Of a DNA stretch of 64,000 nt, positions 16,386 to 26,203 are shown piece after piece. Source of the stretch: Flavobacteriaceae bacterium (GTDB lineage Bacteria; Bacteroidota; Bacteroidia; Flavobacteriales; Flavobacteriaceae). The stretch is taken from NCBI GenBank assembly GCA_018401115.1, contig JAGYKX010000001.1:1-64000 (forward strand), read 5' to 3'. Position 1 is the first letter of the stretch; each line of letters begins with the position of its first letter. The notes under the pieces are model-generated. The model had not been told where the DNA came from and did no database searches. It was given only the letters and a program-made list of their open reading frames with translations. The position numbers were made by a program, and so were the translations under genes.

Positions 16386-17606
16386 GTGAAAGAGACTCAA
16401 ATATACGACTACATTATTGTGGGTGCAGGGGCGGCTGGTCTCTTGCTGGCGAATGCCATGGCATTAGACCCGTTTTTTTCCAGCCAACGTATTTTAATAT
16501 TAGACAAAGATCCCAAAGAAGCCAACGACCGCACTTGGTGCTTTTGGGAAAAAACGCCAGGGCCTCTGGAGGCCCTCATTAGCCGTGATTGGTCTTTGAT
16601 TGGTGTGAGTGAAAACGACCAACTGACCCCCAGCCCTATTTTGCCCTACAGATACAAAATGTTAGAAGGCGCCCGCTTTTACGAGGCCATGAAAAAAGTC
16701 TTGGCCCATAGTCCAAATTGTCATTTTGTATTAGAAGAAGTGACTGATATTAGCCCTGTTTCTGCTGCGGCATCTGACGCTACAAAAGCATCGGGGTTCT
16801 TAAAAAATGGCTATACCAAAGTAAGCACCTCAACTGGAACTTATGTGGCTCCAAGGGTATTCAATAGTATTTTTGATTACAAACCCCTTTTGGCCCAAGA
16901 CCGGTATCCGGTGTTACAACAACATTTCGTGGGTTGGTTCGTAAGTACACAAAATCCCGTATTTAACCCAGAAATGGCCACTTTTATGGACTTTACCGTA
17001 GCCCAAAAAGGGAATACACGCTTTATGTATGTGCTGCCCACCAGTTCAACAACTGCTCTGGTAGAATATACTTTATTCTCAAAAGACCGTTTAAAAAAAG
17101 AAGCTTACGAAGCAGCTATTGTGACCTATTTAGAAGAGATTAAAGCAGGAAACTACGAAATTAATGACACTGAAGCGGGGAGTATTCCCATGACCTGCTA
17201 TCCTTTTGAGCAATTCAACAGCCCGCACTTATTGCATATAGGCACCGCTGGAGGTTGGTCTAAACCTTCTACAGGATTCACCTTTAGCAACACCCAAAAG
17301 CAAGTGCCCAAATTGGTAGAACATCTAAAAAAGGGAAAACCTTTAGATCAATTCCCTACCAAAGACCGTTTTTGGTGGTACGACCATATTTTGTTGGAGG
17401 TATTAGCTACTGACAACAGCCTTGGCAAAGCCATATTTGAAGGCCTATTCAAAAGAAGGTCTGCCCCAATTATCCTAAAATTCTTATCTCAAGAAACCCA
17501 TTTCTTTGAGGAACTCTACATTATGAGTGCTGCAGATAAATGGCGTTTCACCAAAGCCTTCTTTAGGGTATTGGGACGTAATATTAAAGAAGCGGTTCTC
17601 CATTAG
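16386..17606 (+). CDS. crtY: Lycopene beta-cyclase
   Basis: 406 residues from a GTG start at 16386. FAD/NAD-binding motif DYIIVGAGAAGLLLA (8-22), DKDPKEANDRTWCFWE with the conserved NDRTWCFW, and a C-terminal GTAGGWSKPSTGFTF signature. It converts the linear ends of lycopene into beta-rings (beta-carotene or zeaxanthin route). No other crt genes are adjacent except the convergent polyprenyl synthase, with which it overlaps by 4 bp. A TATCTTG element just upstream would give a very short leader. Confidence 0.9.
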   Translation: MKETQIYDYIIVGAGAAGLLLANAMALDPFFSSQRILILDKDPKEANDRTWCFWEKTPGPLEALISRDWSLIGVSENDQLTPSPILPYRYKMLEGARFYEAMKKVLAHSPNCHFVLEEVTDISPVSAAASDATKASGFLKNGYTKVSTSTGTYVAPRVFNSIFDYKPLLAQDRYPVLQQHFVGWFVSTQNPVFNPEMATFMDFTVAQKGNTRFMYVLPTSSTTALVEYTLFSKDRLKKEAYEAAIVTYLEEIKAGNYEINDTEAGSIPMTCYPFEQFNSPHLLHIGTAGGWSKPSTGFTFSNTQKQVPKLVEHLKKGKPLDQFPTKDRFWWYDHILLEVLATDNSLGKAIFEGLFKRRSAPIILKFLSQETHFFEELYIMSAADKWRFTKAFFRVLGRNIKEAVLH

Positions 17607-18586
17607 GAACTTCTTCCCATGAGCTGTACCCCAAAATCTTTGAGTAACTGCTTTTTAGCGTCTTGTATTTCCATAGTATCCAAAACCTCAAATGCATGAT
17701 CTGTATAACTGACTATGCTATCTTGCATGGCTTGGGTAGCCCCAGTCGCTTCAAATAAAGCTTTCACCTCTGCAATCTTATGAGCGGAATCTTGAGGCTG
17801 TAAACTAAACAAATCTTTTAACGATTTTTGTTGGGCAGGGGTGCCTAGTTCGAGCGCCTTAATATACATCAGGGTTTTCTTGTTATTGGCAATGTCTCCC
17901 CCCACTGTTTTACCAAAGTTTTTTGGGTTCCCAAAAGCGTCCAAATAGTCATCTTGTATTTGAAAGGCCAAACCTAAAAGCATGCCAAAGGAATACATTT
18001 TGTCTTGCTCCTCCAGGGGTGCTCCAGCAACCATAGCACCCATCTTTAAAGCCCCAGCCACTAAAACTGCTGTTTTTAAACCAATCATTTTTAGATAACT
18101 TTCTTCTGCTACCGTTTCCATGGTTTCAAAATCTACGTCCAATTGTTGGCCTTCACAAACCTCTAAAGCTGTCTTTGAAAACATTTTAGTGAGGGATTTG
18201 AACACAGGAGATTCATAGCATTCCAATGCTTGGTAGGCCATAATAAGCATAGCATCTCCGGATAAAATACCGGTGTTTAAGTCCCACTTTTCGTGCACCG
18301 TTTCAAAACCCCTTCTCAGCGGTGCCTGGTCCATAATGTCGTCATGCACCAAAGAAAAATTATGAAACACCTCAATAGCCACAGCCACTGGCATGGCTTT
18401 TTGAATGGGCGCACCATAAGCGTCGCAACCCATGAGGGCTAAAACCGGTCTTAAACGCTTGCCACCCAATCCCATAATATAAGCAATGGGCGCGTATAAA
18501 TTTTCAGGCTCCTTTAAAAAAGATTGAGATTCAAGGTAGGTTACAAAGGCTTTTTGATAATCTGACACAGCTTGCATGGGGCGCAT
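17603..18586 (-). CDS. Polyprenyl (geranylgeranyl/farnesyl-type) diphosphate synthase
   Basis: 327 residues, trans-isoprenyl diphosphate synthase fold. First Asp-rich motif in HDDIMDQAPLRRG, second in QIQDDYLDAFG, plus the GGKRLRP substrate motif. It condenses isopentenyl diphosphate with allylic diphosphates; chain length cannot be read with certainty. The neighbouring lycopene cyclase makes a carotenoid-precursor role plausible, but it could serve quinone synthesis. The gene is divergent from tetR. Confidence 0.9.
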   Translation of the reverse strand: MRPMQAVSDYQKAFVTYLESQSFLKEPENLYAPIAYIMGLGGKRLRPVLALMGCDAYGAPIQKAMPVAVAIEVFHNFSLVHDDIMDQAPLRRGFETVHEKWDLNTGILSGDAMLIMAYQALECYESPVFKSLTKMFSKTALEVCEGQQLDVDFETMETVAEESYLKMIGLKTAVLVAGALKMGAMVAGAPLEEQDKMYSFGMLLGLAFQIQDDYLDAFGNPKNFGKTVGGDIANNKKTLMYIKALELGTPAQQKSLKDLFSLQPQDSAHKIAEVKALFEATGATQAMQDSIVSYTDHAFEVLDTMEIQDAKKQLLKDFGVQLMGRSS

Positions 18587-18631
18587 TTTTGCTCAAAAAT
18601 AAGGCCTTTAAATGAATTATATAAAAAACTT

Positions 18632-18661
18632 TGGAAACTTTAATTGTTTTTTAAGTTTCCA
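18632..18661. promoter_or_regulatory. Inverted repeat spanning the tetR promoter
   Basis: TGGAAACTT (18632-18640) and AAGTTTCCA (18653-18661) are perfect 9-bp arms with a 12-bp spacer. The -33 element lies in the spacer and the -7 element starts 4 bp after the second arm. This is where a TetR-type repressor operator would be expected. Confidence 0.65.
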
Positions 18662-18673
18662 TATGTATATTTG
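18643..18673 (+). promoter_or_regulatory. Promoter of the tetR-efflux operon
   Basis: ATTG (18643-18646), 19-bp spacer, TATATTTG (18666-18673), close to the TTTG/TAnnTTTG consensus. The tetR ATG is 57 bp downstream. Confidence 0.65.
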
Positions 18674-18729
18674 CACCCTCAAACAAAGCACTTAATAGCC
18701 TGAAGAATGCTCTTTTTGAGCCTATTAAT

Positions 18730-19332
18730 ATGAAAGAAGCCCTCTTAGAAAAAGCCACAGATTTGTTTCTGACCCACGGATTTAAAACGGTGACTATGGA
18801 TCAATTGGCCAGTGAAATGGGTATGTCTAAGAAAACCATTTACACTTTTTTTAAAAATAAGGGTGAGTTGGTAGACGCTTGTACCAATCAGCTCTTTGAT
18901 TTTATTAGCTGTGGGGTAGACCACATATGTACTTTAGGGAAAAACCCCATTGAAGAGATCTATGAAATAAAACGCTATGTCATGGTGCACTTAAAAGACG
19001 AGCGCTCTTCTCCCCAATACCAACTACAGAAGTACTACCCCAAAACCTTTAAGGTTCTCCAACAAAGGCAGTTTAGCATGATGCAAGACTGTATTTTAAA
19101 AAATCTACAGAAGGGAATTTCTCAGGGAATTTACAGGGAAAACTTAGACCCAGATTTTATTGTAAGAATGTATTTTTCTGGTGTAAATGCCATAAAAAAT
19201 GTGGACCTATTTCCCGCTTCACTCAATGGAATGATTAAAATTATGGATCAGTATTTAGAGTATCATCTCAGGGGAATAGTTTCTGCCAAAGGACTGTCTA
19301 TCTTAAATGAAACCATCCTCGATAATAAATAA
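18730..19332 (+). CDS. TetR/AcrR family transcriptional regulator
   Basis: 200 residues. N-terminal helix-turn-helix (about 9-55) with the classical FLTHGFKTVTMDQLASEMGMSKKTIYTFFKNKGEL pattern; the C-terminal ligand domain is not similar to a named subfamily. It precedes an RND pump operon, so it very likely controls it, through the inverted repeat at 18632-18661. The inducer is unknown. The gap of 105 bp to tolC allows either one transcript or a second promoter. Confidence 0.92.
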   Translation: MKEALLEKATDLFLTHGFKTVTMDQLASEMGMSKKTIYTFFKNKGELVDACTNQLFDFISCGVDHICTLGKNPIEEIYEIKRYVMVHLKDERSSPQYQLQKYYPKTFKVLQQRQFSMMQDCILKNLQKGISQGIYRENLDPDFIVRMYFSGVNAIKNVDLFPASLNGMIKIMDQYLEYHLRGIVSAKGLSILNETILDNK

Positions 19333-19437
19333 CACACCTTAAATCATTTAAAAAAGAAAATACAAGCAAGAATCGTAACAAAATACTAAAAATCAACACT
19401 TAATATAAGACAATACAAATACCCTTTTTATTCAACC

Positions 19438-20793
19438 ATGAAACAACTTTTACTTTTTTACCTTCTAATTGGATCTCTCTTCGCTGCTAAAGGGCAAGAA
19501 AAAGATTCTACCATCTTAGAGGTTCCTCAGGCTTTTAGCTTAGAAGCAGCCATTGAATATGCCCATGAACACAATTACAAGATGATCAATGCTTCTAGAG
19601 ATATTAGAGACGCTCAATTACAAAAATGGGAAACCATTGCTGGGGGGCTCCCTCAAATAGAAGGTGCACTGAGCTACAACAACCAATTAGAACAGCCTGT
19701 GTCGCTTATACCAGGGGAATTTACAGGAGGGGAGCCAGGCACTTTTGTGCCCATTGTCTTTGGACAACCCCAGCAAGCAGCCGCTTCAGTAACCCTACGC
19801 CAGCAAATTTTTGACGGTTCTTATATTGTAGGGGTTCAGGCAGTCCAAACTTTTATTCGCTACTCTGCGAACAACAAAGAAAAAACTGCTCAAGAAGTGG
19901 TGAAAATGGTGGTGCAAGCCTATGGCAACGCATTAATGGCACAAGAAGGGGTGAAAATTGTTCAAAACAACCGAGACAATCTGGCCCAATCTGTCGCTGA
20001 AACCAAAGCAGTTTTAGCCAATGGATTGGTAGAAGAAGAACAACTGGAGCAGTTACAGATAACTCTAGCCAATGTAGAGAGCCAACTTAGAAATTTTACA
20101 CGCTTAGAAAAAATTAGCTTACAACTCTTTAACCTGAGCTTGGGTATTCCCATAGAAAACCCCAGTTTACTAACTGATAAGCTAGACGCACTAGCCGCAG
20201 CGCATACAGACCTAAGTCTTGTAGCCAGTCCTTTACAGATCTCACAAAATGTAGATTACAAACTTGTCTTGAATCTCAATGAACAACGTGCTTTGGAACT
20301 CAAATTGGCCAAGTCTAGGGCCTTACCTACTTTAAATAGTTTTATCAATTATGGCAGCAACGCCTTTAGCGATTCATTTACTTTTCTAAACGGATCCCAG
20401 CAATGGTTTAATTCTTCTGTATTGGGGGTAGATCTCAGAATACCTATTTTCAGTTCATTTAGAAGAGACGCGAGTACTAAGAGGGCTAAGATAGCCCTGC
20501 TCAAATCTCAAACACAATTACAAGAGGCGTCTGAAAACATAAGATTACAATGGGAACAAGCTAAAAGCAGTTTTGTCATGGCGGTAGAAAACCACCAAAC
20601 GGCCCAAGAAAATCTTGGATTAGCGGCTAGAATTGCCCAAAAAAATGAGCTCAAATTCAAAGCCGGTTTGGCGGGTAGTTTTGACCTTAGACAGGCACAA
20701 TTACAATTATACACTGCCCAGCAAAGCTATTTAGAAGCCATGGTAAATGTCATTAACGAAAAAACAAACTTAGCCCAAATACTCAACCAATAA
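19438..20793 (+). CDS. TolC family outer membrane efflux protein
   Basis: 451 residues with a signal peptide ending near residue 20 (LFAAKGQ) and two outer-membrane-efflux repeats of long helices (about 30-230 and 260-451). It forms the outer membrane channel of the tripartite pump encoded here. The stop overlaps an ATG at 20793 by one base, but the adaptor probably starts further on at 20853. Confidence 0.92.
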   Translation: MKQLLLFYLLIGSLFAAKGQEKDSTILEVPQAFSLEAAIEYAHEHNYKMINASRDIRDAQLQKWETIAGGLPQIEGALSYNNQLEQPVSLIPGEFTGGEPGTFVPIVFGQPQQAAASVTLRQQIFDGSYIVGVQAVQTFIRYSANNKEKTAQEVVKMVVQAYGNALMAQEGVKIVQNNRDNLAQSVAETKAVLANGLVEEEQLEQLQITLANVESQLRNFTRLEKISLQLFNLSLGIPIENPSLLTDKLDALAAAHTDLSLVASPLQISQNVDYKLVLNLNEQRALELKLAKSRALPTLNSFINYGSNAFSDSFTFLNGSQQWFNSSVLGVDLRIPIFSSFRRDASTKRAKIALLKSQTQLQEASENIRLQWEQAKSSFVMAVENHQTAQENLGLAARIAQKNELKFKAGLAGSFDLRQAQLQLYTAQQSYLEAMVNVINEKTNLAQILNQ

Positions 20794-20852
20794 TGGACCT
20801 AAGAAAGAAATCCATAATAATACAACAAGTCACATCCTATTATACTTATAAC

Positions 20853-22016
20853 ATGAAAAAATTCTATTCCATAATTGCCTTGAGCCTTCTTTTAGTTTCC
20901 TGTGGCAGCTCAGAAAATGGTTCTGTATCTCAAACTATTGAAAGTGGTAATCTTGAAGCCATTAGAAACATGAAAGCTAATCTGACCAGCGAACTCAATG
21001 TCATTGAATCAGATTTGGCCGCTTTGGAGGCTGCTATTGCCAGTTTAGACAGCAGCGAAAATCTTCCTCTAGTGACCACCTTTGAAGTACAGCCTCAGGT
21101 TTTTAACCATTATTTAGACCTTCAAGGCAATGTAAAAACAAGAGAAAACGTCCTGTTGTACCCTGAAATGGCTGGTACCCTCTTGAGCGTTAAAGTAGCC
21201 AAAGGAGACCGCGTTTCTAAAGGGCAACTTTTGGCTGTTATAGACAATGGCGGAATGAGCAACCAATTGAGTCAGCTTAAAACTCAAGCAGCGCTGGCAA
21301 AAACAACCTTTGAACGTCAAGCCAATTTGTGGAAGCAAAAAATTGGCTCTGAAATTCAATACCTCCAAGCCAAAGCACAAGCAGAAGCTCAGGCAAATGC
21401 AGTATTACAATTAGAAAAAGTACTGGCTAAGGCGCAAATCACAGCACCATTTTCAGGGGTGATAGATCAGGTGTTAAAAGATCCAGGAACAGTAGTGTCT
21501 CCTGGTAACGGATCTGAAGTATTCAGACTCATTAACCTCTCTAATATGTATATTGACGTAGATGTTCCAGAAGGCTATTTGGGCGCTGTAACTAAAGGTA
21601 AAAAAGTAGGGGTATATTTTCCTGTACTGCAGGACAGTGTAAATGCTGTGGTGAGAGAAACCGGGAACTATATTAATCCCAACAACCGTTCTTTCAGTGC
21701 TGAAATTGCCATAAATAACCCCAATGGAAGCATTAAACCAAATTTAAATGCCCGTGTTCATATTAATGATTACACCAATGAAAATGCCTTATTAATCCCA
21801 CAATCCGTTATTTCTGAAAACGCTGCAGGAGAACAATACGCCTATGTAGCAGAATTAAATGGAGATGCGGCTGTGGCTAAAAGACACATTATTACCACTG
21901 GGAAAACACAGGGAGATTATGTAGAAATTATCAGTGGAATTAATGCTGGAGATTTAATCATAAAAGAAGGTGCCCGAAGTGTGAAAGATGCACAAGCTGT
22001 TAAAATCTTAAACTAA
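20853..22016 (+). CDS. RND efflux periplasmic adaptor lipoprotein
   Basis: 387 residues from the ATG at 20853, giving a clean signal peptide with lipobox LLVSC. An upstream ATG at 20793 would add 20 polar residues before it. Coiled-coil near 30-65, then a lipoyl/barrel-sandwich domain (LYPEMAGTLLSVKVAKGDRVSKGQ) interrupted by an alpha-hairpin, a beta-barrel and a membrane-proximal domain. It joins TolC to the inner membrane pump. Confidence 0.92.
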   Translation: MKKFYSIIALSLLLVSCGSSENGSVSQTIESGNLEAIRNMKANLTSELNVIESDLAALEAAIASLDSSENLPLVTTFEVQPQVFNHYLDLQGNVKTRENVLLYPEMAGTLLSVKVAKGDRVSKGQLLAVIDNGGMSNQLSQLKTQAALAKTTFERQANLWKQKIGSEIQYLQAKAQAEAQANAVLQLEKVLAKAQITAPFSGVIDQVLKDPGTVVSPGNGSEVFRLINLSNMYIDVDVPEGYLGAVTKGKKVGVYFPVLQDSVNAVVRETGNYINPNNRSFSAEIAINNPNGSIKPNLNARVHINDYTNENALLIPQSVISENAAGEQYAYVAELNGDAAVAKRHIITTGKTQGDYVEIISGINAGDLIIKEGARSVKDAQAVKILN

Positions 22017-22020
22017 ACCC

Positions 22021-25000
22021 ATGAGTAAACAACAAAAAAACATCAATAAAGAGTTTAAACTCTCTTCATGGGCCATAGACAACCCTTCGGTAGTTTATGT
22101 CATGATTGGTATTTTCTTCTTTTTAGGACTCTCTGCGTACTTTGACATGCCCAGAGAAGATTTCCCTGAAATTAAGGAAACTAAAATATACATCTCTACC
22201 CCTTACCCTGGAAACACTGCAGAAGACATAGAGCGTCTCATCACTGACCCACTAGAAGACAAATTAAAAAACATCTCTAATGTGGTGGAAATTACCTCCA
22301 CTTCACAAGAAGACTACGCCATAATCACCGTAGAGTTTGACGAAGACATTTCTGTAGAAGCAGCCAAACAAAAGGTCAAAGATGAAGTAGACTCAGAGAA
22401 AGCCTCTGAGGACTGGCCTACTTTTAACGGAGCAAAAGTAGAACCTAATGTGTTTGACTTAAACCTGTCAGAAGAGATCTCCATCATGAACATAAACCTT
22501 ACAGGAGATTATCCTGTAGAGCGTCTTAAGGCCTATGGGGAGTATTTAGAAGAACGCATAGAAGACCTTCCTCAAATTAAGAAGGTAGACATTAGAGGGG
22601 CGCAAGAAAAGGAGGTAGAAATAGCCGTTGACGTCTATAAAATGATGGCTTCTCAAGTGAGTTTTAACGACATTTTACAAGCCATTGGAAATGGAAATAT
22701 GACGCTTTCTGCTGGTAATTTGGTTAACTCTGGCCAGCGAAGAACCATTAGAATTTTAGGAGAAATAGAAAGCCCTAAGGCGCTAGAAAATTTTATCATT
22801 AAATCTGAAAATGGGGCAGTCTATTTAAGAGATGTTGCCAACATTACTTTTAAAGAAAAAGAAAAGACCACTTATGCTAGAAAAGAAGGCAGTAGTGTAG
22901 TCATGTTAGAAGTAAAGAAAAGGGCTGGAAAAAATATGATCCAAGCCGCAGATAAAATTAAAATGATCGTTGCCCAGGCGCAGGAAAACTTCTTACCTAA
23001 AGATTTAGATGTAGTCATTACCAATGACTCCTCTTCTAGAACCTTAAATCAGGTAGACGACCTTGTCAACAACATTATTTTTGGAATTCTGTTGGTGGTT
23101 ACGGTGCTCATGTTCTTCCTAGGCTTTAGAAATGCCTTATTTGTTGGATTTGCCATACCCATGTCTATGTTCATGTCCTTTGTAGTTCTATCACTCTTAG
23201 GATACACCTTAAATACCATGATTTTATTCGGGCTCATTATGGGACTGGGAATGCTGGTAGACAACGGAATTGTTGTAGTAGAAAACGTGTACAGACTTAT
23301 GTCTGAGGGCGTTCCAAGAATTGAAGCAGCCAAACAGGGTATTAGTGAAATAGCCTTTCCAATCATTATTTCTACCGCCACAACAGTAGCTGCATTCGTA
23401 CCTCTAGGACTATGGCCTGGAATATTTGGGCAGTTCATGATTTATTTCCCCATCACCTTATCTGTGGTACTAGGTTCTTCTTTATTTGTAGCCATTTTTA
23501 TGAACTCCATGTTGGTGTCTAAATTCATGGAGGTAGGAGACAAAGAACTCAGTCGCAAACAACTCATTAGAATTTCATTGATTTTGGGCGGTTTTGGACT
23601 GTTCATCCTTGTATTCGGTGGTGCTATGAGAGGCTTGGGAACTTTAATGATCCTAACAGCTGCCTTGTTTTGGGCGTATAAATATGGGATTAAAAGATGG
23701 GCCAATAAATTCCAAGCAGGGAGTTTGGTCCGTTTTGAAAACTGGTATGAAAGACAACTAAAAAGAGCCTTAACAGGTAAAAATGTGTATTGGTATTTTG
23801 GTTCTACCGTACTACTCCTCATTTCTGCATTTATGTTTTTTGGTATGTCTGTTGGGGCAGGAAGAACCAATATTGAATTCTTTCCAAACAATACCCCCAA
23901 CCAAATCATTGTCTATATAGAGTACCCTCAAGGAACAGACATTGAGAAAACCAACACTATTACCAAAGACATTGAAAAAAGAGTGGCTGAAGTACTCAAC
24001 GCTCCAGAACAACTGGACAATGGTTACAATTTCTTGGTAGAGGCCAGTGTGTCTCAAGTTGGAGAAGGGGCTGGAAACCCTCAAACAGATGGTGGTTCCA
24101 GTGCAGAAATGCCCCATAGAGGTAAAATTACTGCCTCTATGAGAGAATTCAAATACCGCAGGGGAATGGATACAGAAGTACTTAGGAAAAAAGTACAAGA
24201 AACCCTTAAGGGCGTTTATCCTGGTGTGGCTATTTCTGTTGAAAAAGATGAGAATGGCCCACCTGCAGGCTATCCGATTAATATAGAATTAGAAGGCCCT
24301 GACTACGACGCATTAATTGTCGCAGCAGAAAAAATGCGCAACTATATTAACACCAAAAACATCCCTGGTATTGCAGAACTCAAAATAGATGTAAACAAAG
24401 GAAAACCCGCTATGTTAGTTAGGGTAGATCGTGAAAAAGCCGGAACATTAGGTGTAGCGGTAGGCCAAGTAGGCATGCAGCTCAGACGTTCGCTTTTCGG
24501 AGAAAAGGCTGGTGTGTATAAAGAAGATGGAGAAGATTACGACATTAATGTGCGTTTTAAAGAGGATCTGAGATACAACAAAAGTGCCCTTTTTAATCAG
24601 AACATCATCTTTAGAGACCAGGCTACGGGTCGTATTAAAGAAATCCCAGTGTCTGCAGTAACCACGCAAAAAAACACCGCAGCTTTCTCTGCTATTAAAC
24701 ACAGAGACAGCAAAAGGGTCGTGACTGTATATTCAGGTTTAGAACCAGGCTTTACTGACGCACAGGCTATTGTGAATGAGATTCAAGCACAAATGCAAAA
24801 CTATCAAGATATTCCAGAGGACATTCGCATAGATTATACCGGACAAATTGAAGAACAAAACAAACAAATGGCCTTTTTAATGGGGGCATTCTTTTCAGGC
24901 TTGGGTCTTATTATGCTTCTGCTCATCTTCCAATTTGGCGGAATTTCCAAACCCCTTATTATTATGATTGCTATTTTCTTGAGCTTCATTGGGGTATTCT

Positions 25001-25500
25001 ACGGTTTAATCATCACCGGATGGAGTTTTGTGATCATGATGACCATGGTGGGGATTATTTCTCTAGCAGGAATTGTGGTGAACAACGGGGTGGTGCTATT
25101 AGATTACACCCAATTACTCATTGATCGCTTTAAAGTAAAGCACGGTATAGAAGACCACCAATTGCTGTCACAACCAGATGTGAAATCTGTGATTATTAAA
25201 GCGGGTAAAGCCAGGTTAAGACCTGTAGTACTTACAGCCATCACTACCGTATTGGGACTTATCCCGCTGGCTATAGGACTGAACATAGACTTCTTTTCTC
25301 TGTTTACCAGCCTAGATCCTAAAATATATATAGGGGGAGACAATGTAATCTTCTGGGGACCATTGGCTTGGACAGTTATCTTCGGATTAATTGTAGCGAC
25401 CTTCCTTACCTTGATCATAGTACCGGTGCTCTTCTTTATTAGCTACCGCATTAAAATAGGCCTTTACAAAAGCCGTGTTGTGGCAGAAGTAAATGCCTAA
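22021..25500 (+). CDS. RND efflux transporter permease (AcrB/CusA superfamily)
   Basis: 1159 residues, about twelve membrane helices in two halves separated by large periplasmic loops. The proton-relay region GLIMGLGMLVDNGIVVVENVYR (helix 4) carries the family Asp, and the matching second-half region is MTMVGIISLAGIVVNNGVVLLDY. Slightly longer than AcrB because of an extra hydrophobic stretch (~515-560). Substrate unknown; the heavy metal CusA signature was not recognised. Last gene of the tetR-tolC-adaptor-pump cluster, followed by a strong terminator. Confidence 0.95.
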   Translation: MSKQQKNINKEFKLSSWAIDNPSVVYVMIGIFFFLGLSAYFDMPREDFPEIKETKIYISTPYPGNTAEDIERLITDPLEDKLKNISNVVEITSTSQEDYAIITVEFDEDISVEAAKQKVKDEVDSEKASEDWPTFNGAKVEPNVFDLNLSEEISIMNINLTGDYPVERLKAYGEYLEERIEDLPQIKKVDIRGAQEKEVEIAVDVYKMMASQVSFNDILQAIGNGNMTLSAGNLVNSGQRRTIRILGEIESPKALENFIIKSENGAVYLRDVANITFKEKEKTTYARKEGSSVVMLEVKKRAGKNMIQAADKIKMIVAQAQENFLPKDLDVVITNDSSSRTLNQVDDLVNNIIFGILLVVTVLMFFLGFRNALFVGFAIPMSMFMSFVVLSLLGYTLNTMILFGLIMGLGMLVDNGIVVVENVYRLMSEGVPRIEAAKQGISEIAFPIIISTATTVAAFVPLGLWPGIFGQFMIYFPITLSVVLGSSLFVAIFMNSMLVSKFMEVGDKELSRKQLIRISLILGGFGLFILVFGGAMRGLGTLMILTAALFWAYKYGIKRWANKFQAGSLVRFENWYERQLKRALTGKNVYWYFGSTVLLLISAFMFFGMSVGAGRTNIEFFPNNTPNQIIVYIEYPQGTDIEKTNTITKDIEKRVAEVLNAPEQLDNGYNFLVEASVSQVGEGAGNPQTDGGSSAEMPHRGKITASMREFKYRRGMDTEVLRKKVQETLKGVYPGVAISVEKDENGPPAGYPINIELEGPDYDALIVAAEKMRNYINTKNIPGIAELKIDVNKGKPAMLVRVDREKAGTLGVAVGQVGMQLRRSLFGEKAGVYKEDGEDYDINVRFKEDLRYNKSALFNQNIIFRDQATGRIKEIPVSAVTTQKNTAAFSAIKHRDSKRVVTVYSGLEPGFTDAQAIVNEIQAQMQNYQDIPEDIRIDYTGQIEEQNKQMAFLMGAFFSGLGLIMLLLIFQFGGISKPLIIMIAIFLSFIGVFYGLIITGWSFVIMMTMVGIISLAGIVVNNGVVLLDYTQLLIDRFKVKHGIEDHQLLSQPDVKSVIIKAGKARLRPVVLTAITTVLGLIPLAIGLNIDFFSLFTSLDPKIYIGGDNVIFWGPLAWTVIFGLIVATFLTLIIVPVLFFISYRIKIGLYKSRVVAEVNA

Positions 25501-25518
25501 TCAACACACAAATTACAT

Positions 25519-25551
25519 AAAAAAAAGGCCTCCCAATGGGAGGCCTTTTTT
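25519..25551. terminator. Bidirectional rho-independent terminator
   Basis: GGCCTCCC (25527-25534), loop AAT, GGGAGGCC (25538-25545), flanked by an A run and a T run. Terminates the efflux operon on + and the MORN gene on -. Confidence 0.92.
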
Positions 25552-25572
25552 ACATGCTTTAAGTCAGGGGAC

Positions 25573-25923
25573 TTACTTATTTAACACTACAGTCCCTTTA
25601 TTGTTCCACTGCGTTATTGCAGCCATTTTATTGTTGATAAAATCTACCTCTTTTAAGGCTTCTCCTTCCCAGAAAAACCATTTTCCAGTTCTGGCGCCTA
25701 GGTGGTAATTACCCATTGCCAATTTGTTTCCTTCTCTACAGAACATGGTCCATTCTCCGTGTAGTTTTCCCTCTAAATAAAAACCTGTTTGAGCAATTTG
25801 TCCATTCTCATGAAAGAAAGTGCCCTTGACCATTTTTCCTTCTTTTTCATAAATTGGCTTAGGAGCCTGTGCAGCCATTGACAATCCAGTCAACAATACT
25901 ACTAATAACAATACATTTTTCAT
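25573..25923 (-). CDS. Secreted MORN-repeat (YwqK-like) protein
   Basis: 116 residues: signal peptide (about 1-18, AQAPKP after it), then about three MORN-like repeats of the pattern xxGxFFHENGQIAQTGFY / GKLHGEWTMFCREGNKLAMGNY / GARTGKWFFWEGEALKEVDF. Such proteins are often labelled YwqK-family antitoxin, but nothing here shows a toxin partner. Probably periplasmic; role unknown. Confidence 0.85.
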   Translation of the reverse strand: MKNVLLLVVLLTGLSMAAQAPKPIYEKEGKMVKGTFFHENGQIAQTGFYLEGKLHGEWTMFCREGNKLAMGNYHLGARTGKWFFWEGEALKEVDFINNKMAAITQWNNKGTVVLNK

Positions 25924-26203
25924 GTCTTAATTTTTTTTAGGGTTGTACTTAAAAAGCCAAATCAATCCGTCATTTTCATCTTATATTCTGTTTGGCTATA
26001 TCCAAAGATACAAATATTTTACAATTTAGAACCATTTGGATAACATTAAATTTACATTTAATTAACATAAGATCATAAGACATTGATTTACAATAATTTA
26101 ATTAAACAAAAAAGTGCGTAAATTCTTACCTTAATATAAATTAAGTCTAAAAAACGCTTTGCTTCACATAACTTATTAAATTTGTAACCTTATAAGAAAT
26201 AGC

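Noticed and set aside
25573..25923. Antitoxin of a toxin-antitoxin system
   Set aside because: The YwqK label comes from the MORN repeats alone; it is secreted and no toxin gene is adjacent.
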